The notes: generated by a model from the sequence alone, not told the origin. 11,700 nt of DNA from Deltaproteobacteria bacterium (GCA_019309945.1 JAFDFH010000050.1:1-11700); one strand, 5' to 3'; shown: positions 1-7,397, numbered from the stretch's first letter. A program made the numbers and translations.

Positions 1-49
1 ATTTTGTAATCATTCAACGTACGATAAGTACGCCTCATGATTACAAAAT
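1..49. repeat. Nested inverted repeat / hairpin at window edge
   Basis: Bases 1-13 (ATTTTGTAATCAT) are perfectly complementary to 37-49 (ATGATTACAAAAT). Inside the loop a second perfect stem pairs 18-22 (CGTAC) with 28-32 (GTACG) around GATAA. It lies about 60 nt downstream of the minus-strand XRE-cupin gene, so it may end that operon or be part of a dispersed palindromic repeat. The outer stem could extend left of the window. The pairing is seen directly; the role is inferred. Confidence 0.6.
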
Positions 50-110
50 TTGCACGCCTTGAATTTAAACTTTTTTCGAAACCGTCTAAATCGGACTTTT
101 TACGAGTTCA

Positions 111-668
111 TCAAGCATATGGTCCATAAATAACCACCAGAAGCTCTACGGTGTCATTTCCGGCATTTCGCAACTTATGCCTGATTCCGGAATTGAAATG
201 AAGGGATTCACCCGTATTTAAATGATTCACGTGATCTCCCACGGTAATTTCGACCTTTCCGGCCAGTACATATACAAACTCTTCGCCTTCATGCTGATAT
301 CCGACGCCTTTGTGATCCTGCATGGCCTCAACGGTGACCCGGAAGGCCTTCAGATGTTTATTCTCCGCTCCGGGGGTCAAAGTGCTATAGGCATAATTTT
401 CCGTCCGTTTGGTGTAAGCCTGGATCCGTTCACGCAGGTTTGATTCCTGGTCTCGCAGGAAATACCCGGAGTCGACTTTTAAAGCTCTGGCAATGGTTAA
501 CAGGGTTCCCACCGGCGGAATTTTTTTTCCGGCTTCTATCATTTTCAGGTAATCGATGGCATAACCGGTTTCATTTGCAATTCCCTCCAGGGTAATCTTT
601 TTCTCGGTCCTTGCTTTCTTTATTTTCTTTCCCACAGGGGAAAGTGCTTCTGTTTTTTTTCTAGGCAT
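111..668 (-). CDS. XRE-family regulator with C-terminal cupin domain
   Basis: This is a 185-residue cytoplasmic transcription regulator. Residues about 12-67 form an HTH_3/XRE DNA-binding domain (VGKKIKKARTEKKITLEGIA followed by an IEAGKKIPPVGTL stretch). Residues about 105-183 form a small cupin_2 barrel with the HEGEEFVYVLAG signature (H126, E129, E130) and a second histidine, H164. Such proteins usually sense a small carboxylate or acyl compound in the cupin and control nearby catabolic genes. The ATG at 668 is preceded by GGGAGA about 5 nt away. It is the last gene of the tetR-icmF-XRE operon, 21 nt after icmF and in the same reading frame as icmF, separated by that gene's TAG stop. It resembles the second XRE-cupin gene in the window, mainly in the cupin core. 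The ligand is unknown. The family call is firm; the regulatory target is inferred from position. Confidence 0.9.
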   Translation of the reverse strand: MPRKKTEALSPVGKKIKKARTEKKITLEGIANETGYAIDYLKMIEAGKKIPPVGTLLTIARALKVDSGYFLRDQESNLRERIQAYTKRTENYAYSTLTPGAENKHLKAFRVTVEAMQDHKGVGYQHEGEEFVYVLAGKVEITVGDHVNHLNTGESLHFNSGIRHKLRNAGNDTVELLVVIYGPYA

Positions 669-689
669 AACGTCTCCCTCGATTACTTT

Positions 690-3600
690 CTACATATTTC
701 GCCGGTATTGTCCACCGACGTCAAACAAGGCCTTTGTGATCTGGCCAAGGCTGCACACGCGAACCGTGTTCATTAACTCGGCAAATATATTATCACCGGC
801 AATAGCAACCTTTTGAAGCCGTTCCAGTGCCCCGGCTGACTCTGTTTCGTGGCTCGATTTGAATTCTGCAAGTCGTCTGAGCTGTGATTCCTTTTCTTCT
901 TCCGTCGCCCGGGATAATTCAACACTTTCGGAGAAGAGGTCTTCCATCGCGTCCGGATCAAAATAGGCGTTCACGCCAACAATGGGAAGTTTTCCTGTAT
1001 GTTTGAGGGTTTCATAATAAATCGATTCTTCTTGAATTTTGTTTCGCTGGTAACCGGTTTCCATGGCACCCAAAACACCACTACGTTCCGTAATCCTGTC
1101 AAATTCCGCCAGAATTGCATCTTCTACAAGTCTTGTCAGCTCATCTATGATAAAGCTGCCCTGATAGACATTTTCGGTCTTAGCCAGTCCCCACTCGCGG
1201 TTAATGATGAGTTGAATAGCCAGAGCGCGCCGCACCGATTCTCTGCTGGGTGTTGTTATGGCTTCGTCAAAGGCGTTCGTGTGGAGGCTGTTGCAGTTGT
1301 CATAGATTGCGCAAAGGGCCTGAAGCGTTGTCCGGATATCATTCAGTTGAATTTCCTGACTGTGCAAAGATCGGCCTGAAGTCTGGATATGATATTTCAG
1401 CATTTGTGATCGTGCTGAACCGCCATACTTTTCGCGCATTGCAATCGACCAGATACGCCGGGCGACCCTGCCGATGACGGTATATTCAGGGTCCATGCCA
1501 TTGGAAAAGAAAAAGGATAAATTGGGGGCAAAGCTGTCCAGGGGCATCCCCCGAGACAGGTAGTATTCAACATACGTAAATCCATTGGCCATCGTAAAAG
1601 CGAGTTGAGAAATCGGATTCGCGCCGGCTTCAGCAATATGATATCCGGATATGGAAACAGAGTAAAAATTGCGCACATTGTTCGCGATGAAATATTCCTG
1701 GATATCTCCCATCATCTTCAAAGCAAAGTCGATCGAGAAAATGCAGGTATTCTGCCCCTGATCTTCCTTGAGGATATCCGCCTGGACCGTGCCGCGTACA
1801 TTGGATAGGGCCATATCACGGATTCGATGATACTCCTCTTCATCCGGCGCTCTTCCGTTTTCGTTCTTGAATTTGTCTATTTGCTGATCGATTGCGGTAT
1901 TTAAGAACATGGCAAGGATAATCGGGGCGGGACCGTTTATGGTCATGGAAACCGAAGTGTTGGGGGCGCACAGTTCAAACCCGTCATAAAGAACCTTGAC
2001 ATCATCCAGCGTGCAGACGCTGACGCCGGAAGTGCCGATTTTGCCGTATATATCCGGTCGTCGGTCCGGATCGTATCCATACAAGGTCACCGAATCAAAG
2101 GCGGTCGACAGCCGTTTGGCCTCATAATTGGCCGACAGAAGTTTGAAGCGCCGGTTGGTTCGGGCCGGGTCACCTTCACCGGCAAACATCCGTGTGGGGT
2201 CCTCGTCTATTCGTCTTAACGGGAACACGCCGGCGGTATAGGGGAATTGGCCCGGCACATTCTCCTCCCGCATCCACCGGTAAATTTCTCCCGGATCCGT
2301 AAAATACGGGAGGGAAATTTTTGGAATTTTCTTCCGTGACAGGGATTCATTGAAAAGCGGAATCCGGTATTCCTGATTTCGAACCCGGTAAACCAGTTCA
2401 TCACTTCGATAGGTTTTTTTTATTTCATCCCACTTTTCCATTAGATCCGTTGTTGCTGTGCTAAGGGCTTGTTCGGCCTTGCCTGCGGCTTCCTTCAACC
2501 TTTCGATTAATTCTGAAGTATTACCTTCCAGATTATCGCCACGAAAGGATTGGGCGGCTTCCTTCAAGTGCCATACGCTTCGCAAAACCTCCATTTGTTC
2601 TTCTGTATGTTTGTGATAATCTCGTATGGTATTTGAAATTTCAGAAAGATAACGAATATTTTCCGGCGGAATAATGATCGTCTTGGAAGTGGATGTCTTG
2701 ATTTCAGGGCGGGGCAGTTTAGACTGAAATTTCTTTCCGGTCTTCTGGTGGATTGAATCCATAAGGGCGTGGTAAAAAGCGGTTAGGCCGTCATCATTGA
2801 ACTTGGATGCAATGGTTCCGTAAACAGGCATTTCTTCAGGGGGTGTGTCCCATTGCTTCCGATTATCCATTACCTGTTTGCGCACATCCCGGACAGCGTC
2901 TTCGCCACCCCGCTTTTCAAATTTGTTGACGACCATAAAATCGGCATAGTCAAGCATATCTATTTTCTCGAGCTGAGAGGCGGCGCCGAACTCACTCGTC
3001 ATGACATAGACGGACAGGTCAACGAGATCAACAATCCTTGAATCGCCCTGGCCGATCCCTGCAGTTTCCGCAATGATCAAATCGAATCCGGCCGCCTTAA
3101 GAACGTCGATGGCGTCCGGCAGGGCATCGGGGATTTCGGTATTGGAATGACGGGTTGCAAGGCTTCGCAGGAAAACCCTCGCGTTTCCGATGGAATTCAT
3201 GCGAATCCGGTCTCCCAAGAGCGCTCCCCTGGTTCTGCGCCGCGTCGGATCACAACTGACAATCGCCACATGAATATCTTGCATGTCATTCAAGAGACGC
3301 AATATCAGTTCATCCGTCAAAGACGATTTTCCGGAGCCCCCCGTACCGGTAATACCGACAACCGGTATTTTCCGGTCGCCGATTTTTTCCCTGAGCCTTG
3401 CCCGCAGATTGGCGCAACGTCCATTTCCTCCGTTTTTTTCCAATTCAACGGCTGTTATAAGGTTCGCAACCATCAATTTATTATCAGGAGACAGATGATC
3501 CATATTTATATTTTCATCTTGAACCGTCGAAAAATCCAGATTTTTAACCATATGGTTAATCATCCCTTGAAGTCCCCATTGCAGCCCATCATTCGGGGAA

Positions 3601-3968
3601 TATATTTTGGCGATGCCATATTTTTCAAGTTCTTCGAGCTCTTCAGGTATGATGACGCCGCCGCCGCCGCCAAAAACTTTGATATGTGATGCTTTCTTTT
3701 CTTTTAAAAGGTCTACCATATATTTAAAAAATTCCAGGTGACCGCCCTGATAGCTGGATATACCCACGCCCTGAGCGTCTTCTTCAACAGCAGCAGTCAC
3801 AATGTCTTCTACCGAGCGGTTATGCCCCAGGTGAATCACTTCAACGCCTGTATCCTGGATGATCCTGCGTATGATATTTATTGACGCATCATGGCCGTCG
3901 AAAAGCGAGGTTGCCGTGATGACTCTTATCGGGTTCCTGGGTTGGTAAACTTCAGTAGCTTCACTCAT
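690..3968 (-). CDS. icmF: Fused isobutyryl-CoA mutase (B12 domain, G-protein chaperone, mutase)
   Basis: This 1092-residue adenosylcobalamin enzyme interconverts isobutyryl-CoA and n-butyryl-CoA. Three modules are visible in the IcmF order. The B12-binding domain is at about 14-140, with DGHDAS carrying the lower cobalt ligand H26. A MeaB-like GTPase is at about 200-420, with P-loop GTGGSGKS (208-215) and ETAG (301-304). Its base-recognition motif reads NKFE (348-351), where the usual form is NKxD. The mutase barrel runs from about 560 to the end, with SISGYH (H777). At the two specificity sites it has Phe (F582 in AGVFPLRR) and Gln (Q739 in GQNTCIF), where methylmalonyl-CoA mutase has Tyr and Arg. 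This supports isobutyryl-CoA over methylmalonyl-CoA. The ATG at 3968 is preferred over a start 28 codons upstream because AAGGAGGG lies directly before it and homology begins there. Length matches the family (about 1090). Known IcmF proteins also act on isovaleryl/pivalyl-CoA. The stop is TAG. Confidence 0.93.
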   Translation of the reverse strand: MSEATEVYQPRNPIRVITATSLFDGHDASINIIRRIIQDTGVEVIHLGHNRSVEDIVTAAVEEDAQGVGISSYQGGHLEFFKYMVDLLKEKKASHIKVFGGGGGVIIPEELEELEKYGIAKIYSPNDGLQWGLQGMINHMVKNLDFSTVQDENINMDHLSPDNKLMVANLITAVELEKNGGNGRCANLRARLREKIGDRKIPVVGITGTGGSGKSSLTDELILRLLNDMQDIHVAIVSCDPTRRRTRGALLGDRIRMNSIGNARVFLRSLATRHSNTEIPDALPDAIDVLKAAGFDLIIAETAGIGQGDSRIVDLVDLSVYVMTSEFGAASQLEKIDMLDYADFMVVNKFEKRGGEDAVRDVRKQVMDNRKQWDTPPEEMPVYGTIASKFNDDGLTAFYHALMDSIHQKTGKKFQSKLPRPEIKTSTSKTIIIPPENIRYLSEISNTIRDYHKHTEEQMEVLRSVWHLKEAAQSFRGDNLEGNTSELIERLKEAAGKAEQALSTATTDLMEKWDEIKKTYRSDELVYRVRNQEYRIPLFNESLSRKKIPKISLPYFTDPGEIYRWMREENVPGQFPYTAGVFPLRRIDEDPTRMFAGEGDPARTNRRFKLLSANYEAKRLSTAFDSVTLYGYDPDRRPDIYGKIGTSGVSVCTLDDVKVLYDGFELCAPNTSVSMTINGPAPIILAMFLNTAIDQQIDKFKNENGRAPDEEEYHRIRDMALSNVRGTVQADILKEDQGQNTCIFSIDFALKMMGDIQEYFIANNVRNFYSVSISGYHIAEAGANPISQLAFTMANGFTYVEYYLSRGMPLDSFAPNLSFFFSNGMDPEYTVIGRVARRIWSIAMREKYGGSARSQMLKYHIQTSGRSLHSQEIQLNDIRTTLQALCAIYDNCNSLHTNAFDEAITTPSRESVRRALAIQLIINREWGLAKTENVYQGSFIIDELTRLVEDAILAEFDRITERSGVLGAMETGYQRNKIQEESIYYETLKHTGKLPIVGVNAYFDPDAMEDLFSESVELSRATEEEKESQLRRLAEFKSSHETESAGALERLQKVAIAGDNIFAELMNTVRVCSLGQITKALFDVGGQYRRNM

Positions 3969-3971
3969 ACG

Positions 3972-3979
3972 CCCTCCTT
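3972..3979 (-). promoter_or_regulatory. Ribosome binding site deciding the icmF start
   Basis: On the minus strand AAGGAGGG lies 3 nt before the ATG at 3968-3966. It sits in the 13-nt gap after the tetR stop and fixes the icmF start at 3968; the longer open frame to 4052 would overlap tetR. Confidence 0.8.
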
Positions 3980-3981
3980 TA

Positions 3982-4635
3982 TTAAATAACCGGTAATGCT
4001 CCCGTGATCGTTGCAAGGATAAAATTGATCTGGTGTTCCGTATAATCTTCAATACTGTAATGCCTAGACAAAAACCATCGCCTGAATGTCCACATATGGC
4101 CTAAAACAGAAATGTTGTGAGCGATCAGTTCAATAGAACGTTCATCCAGCGGAGGCAGATGGCCGTATGTGATCAGGCCTGCAATCACCTGCACAAAAAG
4201 CCCCGTAAGGCGGACCTCATTTTCAAGCACCTTTTTACGCCATTGCAATGGCAGCGATTGGGTCTCCCGATAGATAAGTAAAATGTGATCACTCATCCGA
4301 TAACAAACCCCAAAATACTCCCGCATAACTTCTGCCAGGGCATCACGGCCCTTTGTGGCGCGGGCCAGGGCCTCTGCCAAACCCTGCTCGACCTCCGCAT
4401 GGATCGACTCGCAAACAAGGTAAAGGACGTCCTCTTTAGAGGTCACGTATTCATACAATGAGCCAATGGAAAACCCGGCAGCGCGGGCGATTTGTCGGGT
4501 GGTGGTTTTATGAAAGCCGTTTTGAATGAAAAGCGGGACCGCCGCGTCCACGATCTGGCGTCGCCTCCGCACAACCAAATCCGGATTTTTGATCTGGGTA
4601 GGAATATCCTTGGCTCTGTTTGATTGCGAAATCAT
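3982..4635 (-). CDS. TetR/AcrR-family transcriptional regulator
   Basis: From the ATG at 4635 this is a 217-residue repressor-type protein. The N-terminal TetR_N helix-turn-helix is at about residues 24-70 (RRRQIVDAAVPLF, then TTTRQIARAAGFSIGSLYEYV and SKEDVLY), the classic order for this family. The rest is an all-helical ligand and dimer domain without recognisable catalytic motifs. A longer version from a TTG at 4683 adds 16 residues (233 in all). Neither start has a convincing Shine-Dalgarno, and the ATG was preferred because it gives a normal N-terminal extension. It is the first gene of the minus-strand operon, 13 nt before icmF, so it most likely controls icmF and the divergent dehydrogenase cassette in response to an acyl-CoA or related ligand. 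That role is inferred from TetR regulators in fatty-acid catabolism. The family assignment is sure; the start is uncertain. Confidence 0.9.
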   Translation of the reverse strand: MISQSNRAKDIPTQIKNPDLVVRRRRQIVDAAVPLFIQNGFHKTTTRQIARAAGFSIGSLYEYVTSKEDVLYLVCESIHAEVEQGLAEALARATKGRDALAEVMREYFGVCYRMSDHILLIYRETQSLPLQWRKKVLENEVRLTGLFVQVIAGLITYGHLPPLDERSIELIAHNISVLGHMWTFRRWFLSRHYSIEDYTEHQINFILATITGALPVI

Positions 4636-4805
4636 TGTTTGATGGGGAACACAATTAGTTGAGAAATCTGAACGGATGCTCAAAAAAATACCACGCGATG
4701 GTTTAAGTTGTCAAGTTTTTTCCCAAAATCATAATAGGTAGTATATAACAAATTAACTGTTAACTATTTGATATATATCTTTATTAATCATTCTATTGAA
4801 ATATG

Positions 4806-4835
4806 TTGACAGGTTTAAGCACCTGAAGGTAAAAT
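4806..4835 (+). promoter_or_regulatory. Candidate sigma70 promoter facing the dehydrogenase cassette
   Basis: A perfect -35 hexamer TTGACA (4806-4811) is followed after 18 nt by TAAAAT (4830-4835). It points right, away from tetR and toward the dehydrogenase, but element copy A now lies between it and that gene. Predicted from hexamers and spacing only. Confidence 0.45.
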
Positions 4836-4855
4836 ATTTATTTAAGCGACTGAGC

Positions 4856-4863
4856 GAACGTTC
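4856..4863. promoter_or_regulatory. Candidate TetR operator palindrome
   Basis: GAACGTTC is a perfect 8-bp palindrome about 20 nt after the -10 box of the rightward promoter candidate, where a bound repressor would block transcription. TetR-family sites are often short palindromes of this kind, but symmetry does not extend further, so this is tentative. Confidence 0.3.
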
Positions 4864-5016
4864 AAATTATCGGGCTTCGATATTTTTTCGCTGATGATCT
4901 CTGTGTATTTCTCAAATTCTCGTATTGCACTTGAACTTTTTACCGGTTATGTTACATATGTACAGCGCTTTTTTCATGAAAATATCATTTGTATCAAATA
5001 GTTAAATGGGAACAGG

Positions 5017-5287
5017 GTAACTTCTCAAAAATTTATGGTTAAACATACCAGCGGAGGTATCCGGTAATTTTTTTCAAAGCGGGCAACTGTTTGAAGAAGT
5101 TTAGGGCGGCTTACAGTGACCCCAACAGCATAAATTGTTGATTGTAGCTTGTTTGTGCTAAGCGACACACTCATTTTACATCATGTGCAGGGGTCACTGT
5201 TAGGCGCCCTTAACTGCAAGTTTTGGCCGTATTGAAAAAAAATACCGGATGGCGTAGCGGACCTGCCGGAACATATTGAGAAGTTAC
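5017..5287 (+). mobile_element. 271-bp MITE-like palindromic element, copy A
   Basis: This non-coding element starts with GTAACTTCTCAA (5017-5028) and ends with its exact complement (5276-5287). Further blocks inside also pair. ATCCGGTAATTTTTTTCAA (5059-5077) matches the complement of 5232-5250 with one mismatch, and the AGGGCG...ACAGTGACCCC block (5103-5123) matches the complement of 5190-5210. A second, equally long copy lies at 8634-8904 in the opposite orientation with roughly 90% identity by eye. No transposase is encoded, so it fits a non-autonomous miniature inverted-repeat element moved in trans. No clean target duplication is visible here (GAACAG left, GACTAG right). It separates the promoter candidate at 4806 from the dehydrogenase start 24 nt downstream. 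Confidence 0.8.
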
Positions 5288-5300
5288 GGACTAGGTGGAT

Positions 5301-5307
5301 AGGAGGG
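5301..5307 (+). promoter_or_regulatory. Ribosome binding site for a TTG start
   Basis: AGGAGGG at 5301-5307 lies 4 nt before TTG at 5312-5314. It supports this unusual start, which also matches the usual N-terminus of the acyl-CoA dehydrogenase family (MDFxLTxEQ). Confidence 0.7.
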
Positions 5308-5311
5308 ATAA

Positions 5312-6460
5312 TTGGATTTTGATCTGACCAAAGAACAGGAAATGATTCGCAAGGAGGTTCGAAAATTCGCCATAAACGAAATCGCTCCAGTCAGTGCCGA
5401 GCTGGATGAAAAGGAATCTTTTTCGGTTGAACTTACAAAAAAGATGGGCGCGATCGGTCTCTTTGGTATGGTTGTATCAGAGGAATACGACGGCCAGGGT
5501 ATGGATTATCTCTCATACATTATTGCCGTGGAAGAAATAGCAAGGGTGGACGGATCTCAGGCCGCAACCATTGCAGCGGGCAACTCGCTTGGAATCGGGC
5601 CCATCTATTACTATGGTACCGAGGAACAAAGAAGAAAGTATCTGCCCAAACTATGCAGCGGGGAAGGCCTTTGGGGCTTTGGACTCACTGAACCTACGGC
5701 CGGTTCGGATGCGGGGGGAAGTAAAACGACCGCTGTCCTGGACGGGAATGAATGGGTGCTGAATGGATCGAAAATCTTTATAACCAATGCCGCCTGTGAA
5801 CTCTCCATGGGGGTGACGGTTCAGGCCGTTACCGGAACGAGATCCAGCGGCAAGCCGGAATATACGTGCTTTCTTTTAGAGCATGGAACCCCTGGTTTTA
5901 AAGCTGTTCCCATGCACAAAAAAATGATGTGGCGATCATCAAACACGGCTGAACTCTATTTTGACGATGTCAAAATTCCCAAGGACAGTGTGCTGGGAAA
6001 CCCGGGTGACGGATTCCGTCAGATGATGCAAACTTTAGACGGCGGAAGGCTTTCTATCGCAGCCATGGGGCTGGGTGGTGCTCAAGGCGCTTATGAGCAT
6101 GCCCTTAAATATGCAAAGGAAAGGGAGCAGTTCGGCCAGCCGATTTCGAAGTTTCAAGCCATTGCATTCAAGTTGGCTGATTGTGCTACCTAGCTGGAAT
6201 GCGCCCGGTACCTTCTTTATAAAGCCTGCTGGCTCAGGGATCAGAATCGGCTTTTTGAAAAAGAAGCTGCCATGGCCAAACTTTACTGTTCCGAAATGAT
6301 GGGACGGGTAGTGAATCATGCCGTGCAAATCCACGGCGGATACGGCCTGATGAAAGACTATAACGTTGAAAGATTTTACCGGGACCAGAAGCTTCTAGAA
6401 ATCGGGGAAGGAACTTCAGAGATTCAGAGGATTGTTATTTCAAGGCATATCGGCTGCTGA
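5312..6460 (+). pseudogene. Acyl-CoA dehydrogenase interrupted by one in-frame TAG
   Basis: Read through the TAG at 6191-6193, the frame gives 382 positions, the normal length of a short/medium-chain FAD acyl-CoA dehydrogenase that introduces the alpha,beta double bond and passes electrons to ETF. The N-terminal helical domain starts MDFDLTKEQEMIRKEV. The FAD/substrate motif GFGLTEPTAGSDAG lies at about 127-140, and the C-terminal part has VQIHGGYG and IGEGTSEIQR. The probable catalytic base is E366. The stop replaces residue 294 in ADCAT-stop-LECARYLL, where relatives commonly have Glu (ADMATEIEAARLL), so a single GAG-to-TAG change explains it. The 293-residue product would lack E366 and most of the C-terminal helical domain. 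There is no Glu at the isovaleryl-CoA dehydrogenase-type site (DGGR in place of DLER), so a butyryl/2-methyl-branched type is likelier. It is either a recent nonsense allele or is read through by a suppressor or pyrrolysine. The start is TTG. Confidence 0.85.
6191..6193 (+). other. In-frame amber codon within the dehydrogenase
   Basis: TAG at codon 294 is the only stop in an otherwise uninterrupted 382-codon frame. Flanking residues on both sides align with the family without gap or shift, so this is a point change or a recoded codon and not a frameshift. Confidence 0.85.
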
Positions 6461-6488
6461 TCGGCATTAAGGGTAAGTAGTAAATAAT

Positions 6489-6519
6489 CCTGGCCCAGAG
6501 GACCAGGCTTTCTTATGTT
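6489..6519 (+). terminator. Weak terminator-like hairpin between dehydrogenase and hydratase
   Basis: CCTGGCCC (6489-6496) can pair with GGACCAGG (6500-6507) with one mismatch and a short loop, followed by CTTTCTTATGTTT. The U-tract is interrupted, so it may only attenuate transcription into the hydratase. Confidence 0.3.
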
Positions 6520-6555
6520 TAAATAAAATCTTTTAGGCAGGGTGATCGGTAAACT

Positions 6556-6563
6556 GGGGAGGG
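6556..6563 (+). promoter_or_regulatory. Ribosome binding site deciding the hydratase start
   Basis: GGGGAGGG (6556-6563) lies 5 nt before ATG 6569, favouring this start over the in-frame GTG at 6542, whose coding stretch would contain the site itself. Confidence 0.75.
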
Positions 6564-6568
6564 TAGTT

Positions 6569-7351
6569 ATGAGCGACAACGTCCTTTTAGCGGAAGAGCG
6601 CGGCAGTGTAGTGATACTTACGCTGAACCGTCCTGAAGTCATGAACGCGTTTAATTTCATCCTGCTACATGAGCTGAAAGAAAAAATTGAGGAACTTCGT
6701 TTTCGACCCGATGTCCGGGTGGTCATCATTATAGGGGCCGGCCAAAAAGCGTTTTGTGCGGGTGCAGATTTAAAAGAGCGGATTACCTTAAGCGATGTTC
6801 AGGTAAAAGAGTTCATTTTTACGATACGCAATCTTTTTACTTCCATTGAATACCTGAATAAACCGGTCATCGCGGCGGTTAACGGTGTCGCCTTGGGGGG
6901 CGGAACAGAGCTTGCCCTGGCCGGCGATATTCGGATTGCCTCCCTGAACGCGACCATGGGCTTGACGGAAACCCGTCTCGCGATCATTCCCGGAGCAGGG
7001 GGAACGCAAAGGCTTCCAAGACTGGTCGGACGCGGAAAAGCCAAGGAACTTATATTTACCGGTAAACGGGTAGGAGCCGAAGAGGCATTGCAAATCGGCC
7101 TGGTGAATCAAATCTGTGAACAGGACGTTCTGCTTGATAAGTGTATGGAAATGGCCCAACTGATTTGTGAAACCGGTCCTATTGCCATTGAGCAAGCCAA
7201 GTATGCAATTAATTTCGGTCTCGAGACCGATCTAACTACCGGTTTAGCGATTGAATCAAATGCCTATTGGGTGACGATCCCGACGGAAGATCGACTGGAA
7301 GGGATTGCTGCCTTTCGGGAAAAGCGGAAACCGGTATATAAAGGGAAATGA
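6569..7351 (+). CDS. Enoyl-CoA hydratase, AUH/3-methylglutaconyl-CoA hydratase type
   Basis: This 260-residue crotonase-fold enzyme adds water across the double bond of a 2-enoyl-CoA. The oxyanion-hole segments FCAGADL (62-68) and ALGGGTEL (108-115) are present. Both catalytic acids are kept: E114 in GGTELAL and E134 in LTETRLAIIPGAGGTQRLPR. This second motif and the downstream AKELIFTGKRVGAEEA closely resemble the AUH group (3-methylglutaconyl-CoA hydratases of leucine breakdown) more than the generic crotonyl-CoA hydratase motif (QPEI/LLG). The C-terminus FREKRKPVYKGK is normal, so the element end that begins 3 nt after the stop has not truncated it. It lies between the dehydrogenase and the HMG-CoA-lyase-like gene, which fits a branched-chain acyl-CoA pathway. 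Exact substrate is uncertain, and some AUH-type proteins also hydrate crotonyl-CoA. Confidence 0.9.
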   Translation: MSDNVLLAEERGSVVILTLNRPEVMNAFNFILLHELKEKIEELRFRPDVRVVIIIGAGQKAFCAGADLKERITLSDVQVKEFIFTIRNLFTSIEYLNKPVIAAVNGVALGGGTELALAGDIRIASLNATMGLTETRLAIIPGAGGTQRLPRLVGRGKAKELIFTGKRVGAEEALQIGLVNQICEQDVLLDKCMEMAQLICETGPIAIEQAKYAINFGLETDLTTGLAIESNAYWVTIPTEDRLEGIAAFREKRKPVYKGK

Positions 7352-7353
7352 TT

Positions 7354-7397
7354 GTAACTTCTCAATATGTTCCGGTAGGTCCGCTGCGCCAACCGGT
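7354..7397 (+). mobile_element. Solo end of the 271-bp element
   Basis: These 44 nt match the left end of copy B (8634-8677) with two mismatches, beginning GTAACTTCTCAATATG. Similarity stops at CCGGT. No partner terminal repeat follows before the next gene, so this is a truncated remnant. It fills most of the 73-nt gap between the hydratase stop and the lyase-like start. Confidence 0.75.

Larger units (their letters stand above)
4684..5016. other. AT-rich divergent intergenic region
   Basis: This stretch lies between tetR (minus) and element copy A. It is AT-rich, notably 4735-4800, and has no convincing ORF. It holds a plus-strand promoter candidate at 4806-4835, an 8-bp palindrome GAACGTTC at 4856-4863, and a weaker promoter-like pair TTGCAC (4925-4930) with TATGTT (4948-4953). 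There is also a second palindrome, ACATATGT (4954-4961). No minus-strand promoter with good spacing was identified for tetR. Confidence 0.6.

Noticed and set aside
3147..3689. 180-codon plus-strand open frame opposite icmF
   Set aside because: It is antisense to the conserved GTPase and B12 domains of icmF; the coding pattern and motifs belong to the minus strand.
6191..6193. Selenocysteine-type recoding at the dehydrogenase stop
   Set aside because: The codon is TAG, not TGA, and the aligned family residue is normally Glu, not Cys.
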